A DNA stretch of 64,000 bases from Azorinus chamasolen (taxonomy: Eukaryota; Mollusca; Bivalvia; Cardiida; Solecurtidae). The translations under genes were made by a program, and so were the position numbers. Position 1 is the stretch's first letter. Every line of letters begins with the position of its first letter. The stretch covers positions 4,832,562 to 4,896,561 of the forward strand of contig OY755241.1 of assembly GCA_963576725.1 (NCBI GenBank). The letters are read 5' to 3'. Below the pieces are notes generated by a model that saw nothing but the letters and a program-made list of their open reading frames with translations, did not search any database and was not told the origin of the DNA. This document shows positions 1 through 12,758 of the stretch, piece after piece.

Positions 1-89
1 ATATAAATGTTTCCCATCAGCATGTGTTGCATGTTACTTAGAACCTTTATTATATTCTACTTTATTATTGTACCTAATATGTTTTACTA

Positions 90-332
90 TTAACCCTTTA
101 CTCCTTAGATACGCCTTTTGCCACCTTTGCAAACAGGGAAGACCAAGATCAGACGGACCCTGTATTAACCATCTGATCAGGGTCTGCTCTGTTTGCATAT
201 ATAAGATAATATACTTGAATATATTTCTACAGTTTCTTTCAAGGCAAAACTCTCTTATTCATGATTTCATTATAAAACTCCAGCTAATTTTTATGAGTTA
301 TTTCTGACATGTTAATATTTATGGAGTAAAGG
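90..332 (-). mobile_element. M1b element
   Basis: TTAACCCTTTACTCC to TTTATGGAGTAAAGG, with a degraded stem around GACCAAGATCAGACGG. Confidence 0.8.
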
Positions 333-614
333 GGATTGGGTATTGTTGAGTTTGCTGTAATGTGTGGGATTTATACATGTATGAACGATTAAACCTCTCT
401 AAATCCACTACTCAGAATAAGTATAATTATATGGCCTGTTGACACGTGAAATCTTGATATTTTACCTCGTGTATATAAATACATAAGCATGAAGGAAAGG
501 GTTAGACGTAAGTTTTACAGCTGGCTAAATGTTAATCTTTGACAACTGTATCAAGCAATTGATCCAACTGATTAATTTCACATCGAATCACAGTCCACGC
601 ACATTACTATTATG

Positions 615-829
615 TACAGTAGAACCTGTCTTAAACAGCCATTAAAAAGAGGTCTAATTATGGATATGTTATGCAGGTAGGAGCTTAATGCAGCTCAAAA
701 GTAATGCAGTTCTAAGCTCCTTTAGGAGCTTATGCATTACGTTTGCCCTGCATTAAACAGCCACGTGCTTTTAACATAACACTCGTATGTTCAATAAATG
801 AATGACCGCTTAAGACAGGTTCTACTGTA
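615..829. mobile_element. M6b element, unoccupied TTAA
   Basis: TACAGTAGAACCTGTCTTAA to TTAAGACAGGTTCTACTGTA, TA-flanked, with core AAGCTCCTTTAGGAGCTT. It shows the single TTAA that M2 occupies in the copies at 11726 and 56205. Confidence 0.9.
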
Positions 830-1065
830 TTAACTCTTTCACAGCCAATGTCAACAAAATATATCAAAATAAAAAAATGCTGTCCTAGATCAGACGCCAT
901 CTCTTCAAAGCGGTGTCTAATAAGGAACTTCGCCGTTTGTCTTAATTTCAAGTTCTGAGCATGTTGTTTATCACTTTGTCTGCCTTTATTTAGCATACAT
1001 CCTCATTTTATCGAACTGTTTAACAAAATTTGGATGCAGATAGCAATTAGAAAGTTGGCGCCGAA
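830..1065 (+). mobile_element. M4 element (reverse arm copy)
   Basis: TTAACTCTTTCACAGCCAAT at the left, a weak GACGCC core and GTTGGCGCCGAAAAC at the right. It directly abuts the M6b to its left. Confidence 0.65.
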
Positions 1066-1134
1066 AACATCCACATAACGTGGAAATAGTTTAATGTTCA
1101 GACTGTAGGCATGCTTCATGAACCAATGTGGGTT

Positions 1135-1380
1135 TTAACTCTTTTGGCGCCAAATTTCTAGTTGTCGTGTGCAATCCAATTTTGCTAAATAATTTGGTAC
1201 AATAAGGAAATGAGGTAAATAAACGCAAATTTCAAAGGAATAAAGCACAGGTATAGAAATAGAGGTTGAGACAAAAAGTGAAGTGCCTGTTCAGACGCCG
1301 CCTTTAAAAGGCGGCGTCTGATCTTGGACTGCACTATTTGTCGTGGTGCATAAAGGCGACATTGGCGGTGAAAGAGTTAA
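1135..1380 (+). mobile_element. M4 element
   Basis: TTAACTCTTTTGGCGCCAAA to ATTGGCGGTGAAAGAGTTAA, with the perfect core CAGACGCCGCCTTTAAAAGG. Confidence 0.88.
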
Positions 1381-1517
1381 ATATGAACTATTTGAGTTAT
1401 TCTATTATTGTGTTACGATGTGACATAGTCAGTATAGCGAGGCACAAATAAGTCTTTATATACTAAAACCAGCTAATAGGCTGAGTAAACAGTGTAAAAC
1501 AAGATCAGCCCCCGCGT

Positions 1518-2026
1518 TTAACCTTTTACGTCATATAAACGCATTTTCACGTACTTGCAAACAGTATTCTATAGGAGTCCTCTGGTCAGGGTCTGCTCTC
1601 TTTGCCAATTGAATTTGATAGATCTATTTCTTTAATTTCTAAAATAGCTACACTGTTCCACCTTCCATATATCATATGACTAAATGTCCATGGATATTCG
1701 GAATAATTACAGAATAGAGAAAGGGTTAAGACGTGGCGCCTAATCAGGCTGTACACTGCCACAGAAATCAGTTTGACCCTTTACTCCATGAATATTCATA
1801 TAAGAAATAACGACATCATGAATATTGATTATTGGATGTGTTGCTACAATAGCACATAATTGCAAGATTATTTGGCCATGGCAGAAATTGTAGAATCATA
1901 TCTTTATTATGCCATAAGCAAATAGAGTAGATTCAGATCAGTGTATACCTCCTATAGGAGCTGTCTGATCAAGGTCTACTCTATTTGCAAATATTTAGAA
2001 ATGCGTATTTATGGAGTAAAGGGTTA
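1518..2026. mobile_element. M1a (1518-1729) followed by M1b (1772-2026)
   Basis: The first runs TTAACCTTTTACGTC to GAGAAAGGGTTAA with a weakened stem; the second TTGACCCTTTACTCCATG to TATGGAGTAAAGGGTTA with CCTCCTATAGGAG. Confidence 0.8.
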
Positions 2027-2264
2027 TCAGAAAAAGCTGCCATGTATGGCAAACTGTGTATAATCAAATAAGTCCCGGCAGTTGATATGGTTCTACACGG
2101 TTTGCAATGATGCTCTTTCTGTGTTTGGCTCATATACATGTATTGTTTTCACATCTACGTCTATTCTGTTTTGCACAATATTATTAAACTGCTGGTGTAA
2201 TTAAATAAGATTATTTTGAAACTACCTTGATATTTTATTTACATTGTAGAACAATCAAACATCG

Positions 2265-2449
2265 TTAACTCTTTCCCTTCCCTCATATTAACGCCCGTGT
2301 ACAAATCATTTTTGAAACCATTGCGATAATCAGAGCATTTTCAAAGCAACACAATTATATAATTTACCTTTTTGGTAGTAAATGCTCCTTTTTGGTAGAT
2401 TTATTCAAAGAGGCTGTGTCTAAAAATAGCCTATGAGGTAATGGGTTAA
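2265..2449 (-). mobile_element. M2 element, internal deletion
   Basis: TTAACTCTTTCCCTTCCCTC to CCTATGAGGTAATGGGTTAA. The palindromic centre is reduced to one arm. Confidence 0.75.
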
Positions 2450-2550
2450 AACAACCACCACAGGGATAAAGGGGGTTAGACTTTGGTATACGTTCTTGTC
2501 TTGTCATGTTATCTTTGGCACACTCATACTGACGCCTTTGAAACCATTAT

Positions 2551-2795
2551 GGCGTAGGTGGCGGTGGTCTAGTGGTAACGCGCTTGACTATCAGTCCGGA
2601 GGTCCGGGGTTCAAATCCCGGTCCCACCCGGAAATTTCAGAGACGCTTTTCCGTGTCTCCCACCCGCACATACTCTCCACCCAGGGGTTAAGATGGGTAC
2701 CTGTGAGGGTCACTCGCCGGTACTGCGGCTGCATGATTGCGCCATATGTTAGCAGTGCTCAATATTGTAGGCCAATGACTCAATGAACAGGGGAG
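2551..2795 (+). mobile_element. tRNA-derived SINE
   Basis: The head has a good box A (TGGTCTAGTGG, 2565-2575) and box B (GGTTCAAATCC, 2608-2618), followed by a ~170-bp body ending near ATGACTCAATGAACAGG. A second, more diverged copy lies at 13400-13650 on the other strand. It sits next to a fragment of an M2 element. The tRNA head lacks a complete acceptor stem, so it is not called as a functional tRNA. Confidence 0.82.
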
Positions 2796-2799
2796 TAAA

Positions 2800-3530
2800 T
2801 GTACAGTCGGCTGAGCGGTCATTCGGACTGAAAGTAGACTATAACTAGGTACTTTATTTATTATTTTATGACAAAGAGGACATTTGCTCCTTTGAGTTTG
2901 AGTCCAATGGTTTTAAAACTATACAATTCCACAATTGCGACAAAGCATGGCCCGGACCCCTATAGCCATGATGCGTACATTACATTTGGATTGAGCTACG
3001 CTTTTGACAATCATCTTTTCAATAATCAGGTACTGGGTTTATGGGCCCTGTGTAGCAAACGGAATTGTAATAAAAACCGGAATTGCAATAACTATGACAT
3101 TTACGGTTATTATTACAATCCCGGTTGCCATGCTCAATCGGAAATGTAATAACATTTAAAATGTAATAACACCCTGACGAGTGCATTGCAAAAAGGTGGC
3201 AAAAGTTCAGACATGCCGTACAACTCTAGTATTACTGAAAATACATGAAAAGACTATTTAAATTAGGGCGATTTATTACAAAAACGGTTAAGAAACATAG
3301 TATGAAATAAACTACGATATTAAATATTGGATGTTCAAATTTCACTTATTGACCCAGTAATCAATTAATCTCGGTTCACAAATGAGTTTTTCGGCGACTA
3401 ATCTGAATCCAAGCTGTTTGTATATGTGAATCAATAAAAGTTGTTTGCATAATTATGCGAGTCAGGTGGCGCATAGCCTGATACGGGTTAAAGCTACTGA
3501 TTGCACAACAGTTTGCATCCTGGGTCCATG
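2800..3530. other. No recognised feature
   Basis: AT-rich sequence with a few short GGAATTGTAATA-type repeats near 3060-3150. No gene, hairpin family or conserved motif could be identified. Confidence 0.5.
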
Positions 3531-3672
3531 CTTATAAAACTTTTAGTTTAGTCTGAGTACGTTCTCAAGCTTTTGATTGGTCAGATTTGAGCCCTTGAGA
3601 ACTCAAATCTGACCAATCAAAAGCTTGAGAACGAAACTCAGACTCAACTAAAAGCTTTATAAGCATGGACCC
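3531..3672. mobile_element. M9 snapback element
   Basis: Near-perfect inverted repeat of about 65 bp per arm: GGTCCATGCTTATAAAACTT and its complement AAGCTTTATAAGCATGGACC bound it, with GAGCCCTTGAGAACTC at the centre. Related pieces occur at 32930-33045, 44285-44345 and 62007-62095. Confidence 0.85.
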
Positions 3673-4149
3673 AGATGATTTAGCTCACCAACACAATATC
3701 AGCCTTCAGCTCATCATTACAATCTCGGCATTCAGCTCAAAATCCAATATCTCAGCCTTCAGCTCATCAGCACAATTTCAGCCTTCAGCTCACCCTTACA
3801 ATCTTAGTCTTGAGTCAGGATATTTTCATACAGATTCACTAGAATGGTAGAAGTTTGAACATATCCCATAGTCTACTGGCTAGGAATAGGTTTGTTATCA
3901 CTTTATTCACATATGCCAAGTCCTTCGGACGAGACTATAAACCGAGGTCCGATATATTAATGCTTTACATGGCATCTAAAAGAATCAGAGAAACTAAGTC
4001 GATAAAAAGAGTAGGGCATTGCGCCCGGGTTTCTCTGTATCATCTCCCCTCTCTCTGGGGCATCCATAGTGAGCACAAACGGACGATAATCAACACAAAC
4101 AATCAAACAAACAAACATACATATTATTCATGTAAGAAGTAATGATAAT

Positions 4150-4600
4150 GACGTAAAATGCAGTATAAATATAGGTCTTTGAGATAGGTAGCAGCTAAAT
4201 GCAGCGTGAAAGTCATTCAGAAAGCTCCTCTAGGAGCTCCTCTAGGAGCTTTATGAATGACTTTCACCGTTCATTAAACAGCCATCTGCTTTAACGTATC
4301 AAAGTTCTTCTCTACTAGAATTCCGTTTTAGAGAGGCTTTACTGTAATTAACTTCCGTAAATGCAGTTTCTTTAACCTATTCCCTCATATGTTATTTTTA
4401 GACACAGCATCTTTGAAGAGATATACCGAAAAGGAGCATTAATTAGAGAAAAAGGAACATTTTAGAATTTTGTAGTTCTAAAACCATTGAGATAAATAGA
4501 GCATTTGCTCCTTTGGAGCAAATGTTCTATTTATCACAATGGTTTCAAAAAGTGACTTTTTCATAGGCATAGAAAGGCGTTTTATGGAGGAAAGGGTTAA
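4150..4600. mobile_element. M6a (4150-4336) and M2 (4372-4600)
   Basis: The M6a core is duplicated (CTCCTCTAGGAG twice in a row). The M2 is full length with TTTGCTCCTTTGGAGCAAAT at its centre and ends TTAACC / AAAGGGTTAA. Confidence 0.85.
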
Positions 4601-5039
4601 ACCACAATCAAAATATCAAAACTTTAGATCAAATGTACTATTGCACCGTCGCGGTACACTAAAATTAAGTCAATTCAGGTCTGTTCTGTTCTGATCATAT
4701 TCGTTGGAATACCGGCATTAGTCCGAACTATTCGTAGAAGTATCTTAGTCATCGCTCTTAAATTTCTGCACTTAAAATAGTAGCGTATTTAAGTACTTGT
4801 ATTTCATAAAATATTTTTTACCCGACTTTATGTAAATATAAATAAAATTAAACTCAGATAATTATAGTGGAAAAGTAAGTTTTGGTATGTTCTGATCTGT
4901 TCTGCTTGCAACTGCCAGTCAAGTTGCACTTATTATGAGAATAGTGAAGATTGTATGAAGGCGCAAAATAAGAAAATAATTTTGTCAGCATCATATTTAT
5001 TGAAAATAGTCAACGCTTAGAATACGTCGCTAAATAACA

Positions 5040-5580
5040 CTTGAATAAAAATAAATCAACATCAGTATTATTTATTTTTATAATGATAACAGTATATCAC
5101 TATAAAAAGCAATGTATCACAATAATGATCAACAATGTGTCACACTATAAAATAACAATATATCACTATGATGATAAACACTGTATCACAATATTGATTA
5201 ACAATATATAACACCATAAAAATAACTATTTATCTCTAGATGTGTCACACTATAAAAAAAGAATATATCACTATAAAATATAACAATGTACGACACTATA
5301 ATGATTATCAATATATCACAATAATGATTAACAATGTATCACACTATTGATTATCAATATATCACAGTTATTATTAACAATGTATCACAATAATGATTAA
5401 CAACAATGTGTCACTCTATGAAATACCAATATATCACTATAATGATAAACACTGTATCACACTATTGATTAACAATATAGAACACCATAAAAATAACTAT
5501 TTATCTCTAGATAGGTAAAACAATGTATTATTTCTAAAAACATTATAAAAAATAATATGTATAAAATATCAGTGTGATAC
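5040..5580. repeat. Diverged AT-rich tandem repeat, left flank of array
   Basis: Irregular repeats of AATGATTAACAATGTATCAC and CACTATAAAATAACAATATA, period about 26-30 bp. A ~100-bp block containing ACCATAAAAATAACTATTTA is duplicated (5210 and 5483). It appears to be a decayed relative of the main array. Confidence 0.75.
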
Positions 5581-7400
5581 TAATAATAACCATTTATCAC
5601 TCTAATCATTTATCACTCTAACACTGACCATTTATCACTCTCTAACACTAACTATTTATCACTCTCTAACACTAACTATTTATCACACTCTAACACTAAC
5701 TATTTATCACTCTAACACTAACTATTTATCACTCTCTAACACTAACTATTTATCACACTCTAACACTAACTATTTATCACTCTCTAACACTAACTATTTA
5801 TCACTCTCTAACACTAACTATTTATCACTCTAACACTAACTATTTATCACACTCTAACACTAACTATTTATCACTCTCTAACACTAACTATTTATCACAC
5901 TCTAACACTAACTATTTATCACACTCTAACACTAACTATTTATCACACTCTAACACTAACTATTTATCACTCTCTAACACTAACTATTTATCACTCTCTA
6001 ACACTAACTATTTATCACTCTAACACTAACTATTTATCACTCTCTAACACTAACTATTTATCACACTCTAACACTAACTATTTATCACTCTCTAACACTA
6101 ACTATTTATCACACTCTAACACTAACTATTTATCACACTCTAACACTGACCATTTATCACACTCTAACACTAACTATTTATCACTCTAACACTGACCATT
6201 TATCACTCTCTAACACTAACTATTTATCACACTCTAACACTAACTATTTATCACACTCTAACACTAACTATTTATCACACTCTAACACTAACCATTCATC
6301 ACTCTCTAACACTAACTATTTATCACACTCTAACACTAACTATTTATCACACTCTAACACTAACTATTTATCACTCTCTAACACTAACTATTTATCACAC
6401 TCTAACACTAACTATTTATCACACTCTAACACTAACTATTTATCACTCTCTAACACTAACTATTTATCACTCTCTAACACTAACTATTTATCACACTCTA
6501 ACACTAACTATTTATCACTCTCTAACACTAACTATTTATCACTCTAACACTAACTATTTATCACTCTCTAACACTAACTATTTATCACACTCTAACACTA
6601 ACTATTTATCACACTCTAACACTAACTATTTATCACACTCTAACACTAACTATTTATCACTCTAACACTGACCATTTATCACTCTCTAACACTAACTATT
6701 TATCACTCTCTAACACTAACTATTTATCACACTCTAACACTAACTATTTATCACTCTAACACTAACTATTTATCACTCTCTAACACTAACTATTTATCAC
6801 TCTCTAACACTAACTATTTATCACACTCTAACACTAACTATTTATCACTCTCTAACACTAACTATTTATCACTCTAACACTAACTATTTATCACTCTCTA
6901 ACACTAACTATTTATCACACTCTAACACTAACTATTTATCACACTCTAACACTAACTATTTATCACTCTCTAACACTAACTATTTATCACACTCTAACAC
7001 TAACTATTTATCACACTCTAACACTAACTATTTATCACACTCTAACACTAACTATTTATCACTCTAACACTAACTATTTATCACTCTCTAACACTAACTA
7101 TTTATCACACTCTAACACTAACCATTTATCACTCTAACACTAACTATTTATCACTCTCTAACACTAACTATTTATCACACTCTAACACTAACCATTTATC
7201 ACTCTAACACTAACTATTTATCACTCTCTAACACTAACTATTTATCACTCTAACACTAACTATTTATCACACTCTAACACTAACTATTTATCACTGCTAT
7301 GTTAACAATTTATCACTCTAACACTAACCATTTATCACTATAACACTAACCATTTATCACTCTAAGACTAACCATTTATCACTCTAACACTAACCAATGA
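5580..7400. repeat. 22/24-bp minisatellite array
   Basis: Roughly 75 units of the form TAACACTAACTATTTATCAC followed by TC, TCTC or ACTC. Units come in a 22-bp form and two 24-bp forms, alternating irregularly; rarer units read TGACCATT or TAACCATT. The array grades into more diverged TATCACT units on both sides. Confidence 0.95.
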
Positions 7401-7865
7401 CCACTGCTATGCTAACAATTTATCACTGCTATACTAACATTTCATCTCTGTTATACTAACAATTCATCTATGTTATATTAACAATCTATAATTGTTATAC
7501 TAACACGTACATTCTGGAATACTAGCATTTCAACTTACTGTTTAATTCTGAAATACTAACAACTATTTACCATTGCTATATTAACCATTTATCACTGTTA
7601 TTCGTTACTGTTATACAGATCATTTATTACTGTAATTTATCACTAGTTTAGTAACCATTTATTACTGTTATGCTAACAATTTATCATGTTAATTCTAACT
7701 ACATGTATCTATCACTTTTATACTAATCATTTATCAATGGTATATTATCAATGTATCACTGGTATAGTGTATTTATCACTGCTGTAGTAAAAATTATCAC
7801 TATTTTACTATTTGGCACTGGTATACTAACCATTTATCACTGTTATTCATTACATTTATACTTTT
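7400..7865. repeat. Diverged tandem repeat, right flank of array
   Basis: Degenerate units around ACTGTTATACTAACCATTTATC continue the array and lose regularity to the right, until an M3 fragment begins near 7874. Confidence 0.75.
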
Positions 7866-7873
7866 GCTGTTCA

Positions 7874-8003
7874 ACCACTGCCGTGTAGTGCACTGGTTGC
7901 ACAATCAACTTGTAAATAGCGCAGACCCTGTAGGAGCTGTCTCATCTGGGTCTTCACTATTTACAGGTACGTATATTGACGTGAATAGCAAGCGAAGGGT
8001 TAA
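7874..8003 (+). mobile_element. M3 right-half fragment
   Basis: GTGCACTGGTTGCACAATCA through the stem to GCAAGCGAAGGGTTAA. The left arm of the stem is partly deleted. Confidence 0.85.
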
Positions 8004-8004
8004 A

Positions 8005-8103
8005 GCACATCTTTGCCTAATACGGGAACAAAGTCACGCAAAATGCTCCTATAGGAGCATTTTATATTACTTTTGTAGTGTATTAAGCTACCACCTGTCT
8101 TAA
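8005..8103. mobile_element. M6-type core fragment
   Basis: AAATGCTCCTATAGGAGCAT with a GTATTAAGCTACCACCTG right flank. The terminal ends are missing. Confidence 0.6.
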
Positions 8104-8386
8104 AAATCTAGAATCATACATCTTTTGAATCGTTGTTTCAGAGAAAATCTACAGTATAGTATCTTTGTGATAAAACAACATATTAGAAAGAAATAAACCA
8201 ATGTTTCACATATATAAATATATTAAACTAATTTTATGACTTTTGCTTTCGATTTGTATCAGCCATATTGGCATTAAGGTAAACGGTGATCATTCCAGCA
8301 CTATGTTGCATCCACCAGCAGGCCTAACATTTATTAAAAATCTAAATCTGTACTGCAATAGATCAACACAGTCCTTCTATGTATAC

Positions 8387-8841
8387 AATAGAACCGCTCT
8401 AAAGCTACCAGTCAATGGGAAGCCATCGGTGTCATGAAAAGCAGGTGATTGCTTAATACAGGATGAAAGTTATGCAGAAAGCTCCCCGTAGGAGCTTTCT
8501 GCATAACTTTCATCCTGCATTAAGCTGCATCCTGACTTCAAGACCACTAATTACGTATATTTTAAGTGTGGTCTCTTTAGACTGGTTAAACTGTATTACG
8601 TCAATGAAATATTCTATAATATTAACCCTTTCCTTTATGTAAACGCTTTTGCACGCATATGCAAACAGAGAAGACCCAGATCAGGGTCTCCTCTGTTTGC
8701 TAATGGAATTGGATAAGTCTGTTTCTTTAGTTTCGAAAATGTCTACAATGATAAACTTTTCATATTTCATTATAACTATTTTGTCAATGAATATTCAATA
8801 GGTATTGAAATTTTGTATAAATATAGAACATTGAAAGGGTT
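8387..8841. mobile_element. M6a (8387-8597) and M1a (8622-8841)
   Basis: The M6a stem TATGCAGAAAGCTCC / GGAGCTTTCTGCATA is intact. The M1a has ends TTAACCCTTTCCTTT / TTGAAAGGGTTAA but its stem has lost the GGCTCC centre (CCCAGATCAGGGTC remains). Confidence 0.82.
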
Positions 8842-9198
8842 AATATCATGTTACAAGAAAGCTTACACAATCATTAAAGCAATTAGGACATCTCCATTTC
8901 TATAATGTTGCAATTTTAAAGACACATTGTTTTCCCATTTCTCTAAAACTAAGCATTGCACAAGTTTCTAACATTTTGGATTTTGGATGACTTTTACTGA
9001 GGCGTCAGTATGAGGGAATGTTTTCAACTTTCATAGTGATGTTACGTACGTTCGTAAGTGTGTATCGCTAGCTACGCCCCTGACGCGAGTCAGGTCGAGT
9101 TAAACATGAAATGATGTAGTTACCTTTGAGACAGTGAATTACTCAGCGACTCATCAGTGTCTAAACCGTGTGATACGTTGGTCTTGGTTTTAAAATAT

Positions 9199-9403
9199 AC
9201 ACTAAAACCTCTCTAATGCGACCACCAAATATGGGCATAATTCTGGGTGGCAGAGGCAGGTGGTAGCTTCATGCAGGACGAAAATTGTGCAGAAAGGAGC
9301 TTTCTGCATATCTTTCGTCCTGCATTAAGCAACCACCTGCTTGTAAAAGCAGAAATGTTTATTGAAGAAATTAATGGTCGCATTAGAGGGGGTTTATTGT
9401 AAT
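9199..9403. mobile_element. M6a element
   Basis: CTAAAACCTCTCTAATGCGA to ATTAGAGGGGGTTTATTG. The core has lost one CTCC arm (GAAAGGAGCTTTCTGC). Confidence 0.8.
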
Positions 9404-9769
9404 AGAAAGGTAATGTTTTCATCATGATCTGCAGGCGATAATAGGCTCTGCATGCTAAAGATTAAGTCAATTATCCAAATATATATGAAGCGAATAACTC
9501 CATGCGTTGTGCAATCTCCTTTGATCCATCACATACTGGATATAAATGCAACACTAATGATTTCATGGATATATGAATATTGTTATGATTCCGTAAGCAG
9601 ACAGAGCAGATCCTGGTCAGATAGCCACCACGGAATCAATCTGATCTCGATATACTATGTTTGAAAATATGTCAAATTGCTCCTCTATCGTGTAAATGTA
9701 CAAACGGCATTCCTCTAACATGTTTGTTAAAATAAACATACATATCAATTATATACAAATGTGGTTCGT

Positions 9770-10273
9770 TAACTTCAACACTTTATCCCAAAAATAAGCT
9801 TTCCCATGAGTTTGCAAACAGATTTGACCCAGACAAGACGGCTCCTATAGGAGCCGTTTGATCAGGGTCTACTCTGTTTGCTTACTGTACGATCAGTGTC
9901 TGTTAAATTTGCTTATGATAATATATAAATATCATTCTACAGTTCGTCCATGGTTACAAATTTCTGTATATGTATACTATTACAACAATGTTTGTTATAG
10001 ATATTCATGATGCCATTATTTGTATACATAAATATTCATGGAGTAAAGAGTTAATCCTCTCCCACATATTGAAACCTTTTGACGCCTCTGTAAAAGTCAC
10101 TTTCTGAAACCATTGTGATTAATAGAGCATTTGCTCCATAGAAGCAAATACCCTATTTATCACAATGGTTTCAAAACAACATACTTTTTAAATGTTCCTT
10201 TTCTCTAGTAAATGCTCCTTTCCGGTAGAAGTATTCACAGAGGTAGGTACTAAAATAGCCCATCATGGTTAAA
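9770..10273. mobile_element. M1b (9770-10054) and M2 (10051-10273) sharing TTAA
   Basis: The M1b has the intact core GGCTCCTATAGGAGCC. The M2 begins in the same TTAA (10051-10054) and has TTTGCTCCATAGAAGCAAAT at its centre. Confidence 0.82.
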
Positions 10274-10336
10274 CGACTATGACAATATATTTAGATAACC
10301 TCTGATCAGGATCTGCAATGTTTGTCTTTCATAATC

Positions 10337-10590
10337 CTCCGTGGGGACCTCCGTGACCGAGTGGTTATGGTCTTCGACTGACAATCGCTTAGCCCCTCAC
10401 CGCTAGGAATATGCCGGTTTGGGGATATGGATTTTTCATGTGAGGAAGCCTTCCAGCTGGCATGCGGTAGGTCGGTGGTTCTACCCGGAAGTTCTTCCGT
10501 GCACGAAACAATGCAATTTGTTCCGTGCACAGAAGAACATCTGGGGGTGGGGTGTCTTCCTGTATCTGTAATTAGCTGGACCTCGTGATA
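10337..10590 (+). mobile_element. Second SINE family (SINE-B), longest copy
   Basis: A tRNA-like head with box A-like TGACCGAGTGGTTA is followed by a body containing ATGTGAGGAAGCCTTCCAG and a short palindrome around GTTCCGTGCAC. Body fragments recur at 35630-35730 and, inverted, at 55465-55590, which shows that it is interspersed. Confidence 0.65.
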
Positions 10591-10732
10591 CGACTAAAAT
10601 ACTGTTAAATAATCTAGCAAAGTTAAGCCAGTCTTAGTAAATGGACTCTTCGCTTAAACAGTGATAGGCTACTCAACTATAAACAAAGCAGTATGCAAAG
10701 AGTCAAGACGCACATGAAACAAAAACATTGTG

Positions 10733-11590
10733 GTCATATCTAAAACTGTAAAACCATATAAACACAAGTCCATATGCAAACAGAGCAGACCTTGATCAGG
10801 TGGCTTCTGCAGGAACCGTTTGATCTCGGTCTACTCTGTTTTGCAAATGCGTTACAATGCGTCCTCTGGATTAAAACATTAACAGAAATAGAAAGAGGAA
10901 ACAATAATAGTAACAATAACATTAGAATCGCTGCAATGAAAACAATAACATACATGCAGGGTTTAACCAGAGACATATAAAGTAATATAGATCTCTGGTT
11001 TAACCTTGTTCCTGTTCCATGAGTGTAATTATGACCTCGTGAATTTTTATTAACTGAAGTTTTATGATGTACACATTTATATGGTATTTGTTTGCCTTGA
11101 CAAAACTGCAGAGTCGGATCTATATCATGACAAACGTAAACAGAGCAGACTCTGATCAGACGGCTCCTATAAGAGCCGTCTGATATTGTTCTAAGCTGTT
11201 TGCAAATGCGTGAAAATGCGTTTACGTGAAGAAAATGGTAAAATATCCACGTAACCATCTCAATATATCAGAGCAACACAATGCATTCATTGGTATACAA
11301 TATCAAAATATTTAGTAAAATGACAAGTCTAAGAGTTGTTAACACATTGCTCAAAACATTCCTCAAAACATTATGCTTGTGCAAACAAAGAAGACCCAGA
11401 CCAGATAGCTCCTATTTGAGCCGTATGATCAGGTCTTTTTTGTTTGTTGATGAACTTGTAAAGACTATGATACTACACTTTCTGCCGTGACCTAAAATGT
11501 TTGTATCCATATGCCATTATATACATCATCTAATTAATATTCATAATGTCATTATGTCTTAAATGGATATTTATAAAGTATGAGTTAAAC
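10733..11590. mobile_element. Three M1-type partial elements
   Basis: Stems at about 10774-10850, 11139-11210 and 11374-11450 (GCAAACA.AG.AGACC motifs with facing arms) are flanked by M1a or M1b arms. The first and second lack one or both TTAA ends. The third ends in GTATGAGTTAA. Confidence 0.7.
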
Positions 11591-11725
11591 CGGCGAGTGA
11601 ATATTCCATATAACTAATGTAACAAAAGTAACAAAATGACAACGTTTTACAACTCATGAAATTGAAATTGATTATTACGGAAATGCAGTACACATCAAAT
11701 GATCTATGTCTATAAATAGCTATAA

Positions 11726-12127
11726 AGTAGAACCTGTCTTAACCCATCCCCTCATAGGCTATTTTAGATACAACCTCTTTGAATAAATCTACCGAAAATG
11801 AACACTAAGTAGAGAAAAGGAAAATATTAGAATTTTGTAGCTTGAAGCCATTATGGTAAAAAGAGCATTTGCCCCTATAGGACCAAATGCTCTATTTATC
11901 ATAATGGTTTCATAAAGTGAAATTTACAGACTCGTCAAAAGGCGTCAATATGAGGGAATGGGTTAAGCGGCCATCAAAAATAGATCTAGTTATGGGTGTG
12001 TAAAGGGGGTGGTAGTTTAATGCAAGTCAAATACAGGGCAATGGTCCTATAGGAGCTTTATGCATATTTTTTTGCCTGCATTAAGCAACCACCCCTATGT
12101 TCAATAAATGAATGGCCGCTTATACTG
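11726..12127. mobile_element. M6b element with an M2 nested at its TTAA
   Basis: AGTAGAACCTGTC|TTAA opens the M6b; M2 occupies 11739-11966; GCGGCCATC continues the M6b to its core (GGTCCTATAGGAGCT) and right end at about 12127. TTAA flanks the M2 on both sides. Confidence 0.9.
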
Positions 12128-12229
12128 CATATCAACATTTAGCCTGCGGAGCCAAATTTTGTTTGTAGGAATTTTCATTGATTTCAGTTGTCACTGTTTA
12201 TTTATCTTGCATTTCCTTTCAACAGCACA

Positions 12230-12530
12230 CTCAGAGTATCAAGCAGTTTGGATCCTGATGAGACGCCGAGTTACTCAGCGTCTCATCTGGATCTAATCTG
12301 TTTGCAAAGATAATCACATATCCTCTAAGCGGGGGCTTATGTTTAACCCTTAACTCCATAATACGCATTTTAAGGCATTGCAAATATAGCAGACCTAGAT
12401 CAGATAGTTCTTCGTTTGATCATGGTTTGTTCTGTTTGCTTATATAGATAACGGATACAACACTGTCTACAAATTCCTGCGTGAATATATCATTTACATC
12501 ATCATATAAGCCATTTTATGAGTTACATCC
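12230..12530. mobile_element. M5 fragment (12230-12330) and M1b fragment (12343-12530)
   Basis: The M5 core is GAGACGCCGAGTTACTCAGC. The M1b starts TTAACCCTTAACTCC and fades after its stem. Confidence 0.7.
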
Positions 12531-12758
12531 GCGAGAGATTATTCGAAAATCTTAACACCGTAATTTATGAGACACATGGCAATGAATACATGTATCTTGT
12601 AAGTGTTGATAAAAATGATGTACACATCAATTTATCTTATCAGTTTATGTATATACATATTAATAAACATATGATTAACATGCTAAGTACTAATATCAGG
12701 AACCTGTTCTATGTGGCAGTTCATTTATTGAAGTGTTAAAAAAGCAGATGACTGCTTA

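Noticed and set aside
2555..2640. A free-standing tRNA gene
   Set aside because: Box A and box B are good, but the acceptor stem is not closed and the sequence continues into a body shared with 13400-13650, so it is a SINE.
3855..4142. A 95-codon plus-strand frame
   Set aside because: No domain, poor composition, and it ends in low-complexity AAACA repeats.
5580..7400. CRISPR-like array
   Set aside because: The units have no distinct spacers, are 22-24 bp in total, and the genome is eukaryotic; it is a minisatellite.
10740..11258. A 172-codon minus-strand open frame
   Set aside because: It spans two M1 hairpins and its peptide repeats words (RPRSDGS, LIRVCSVC) that appear wherever M1 stems are translated.
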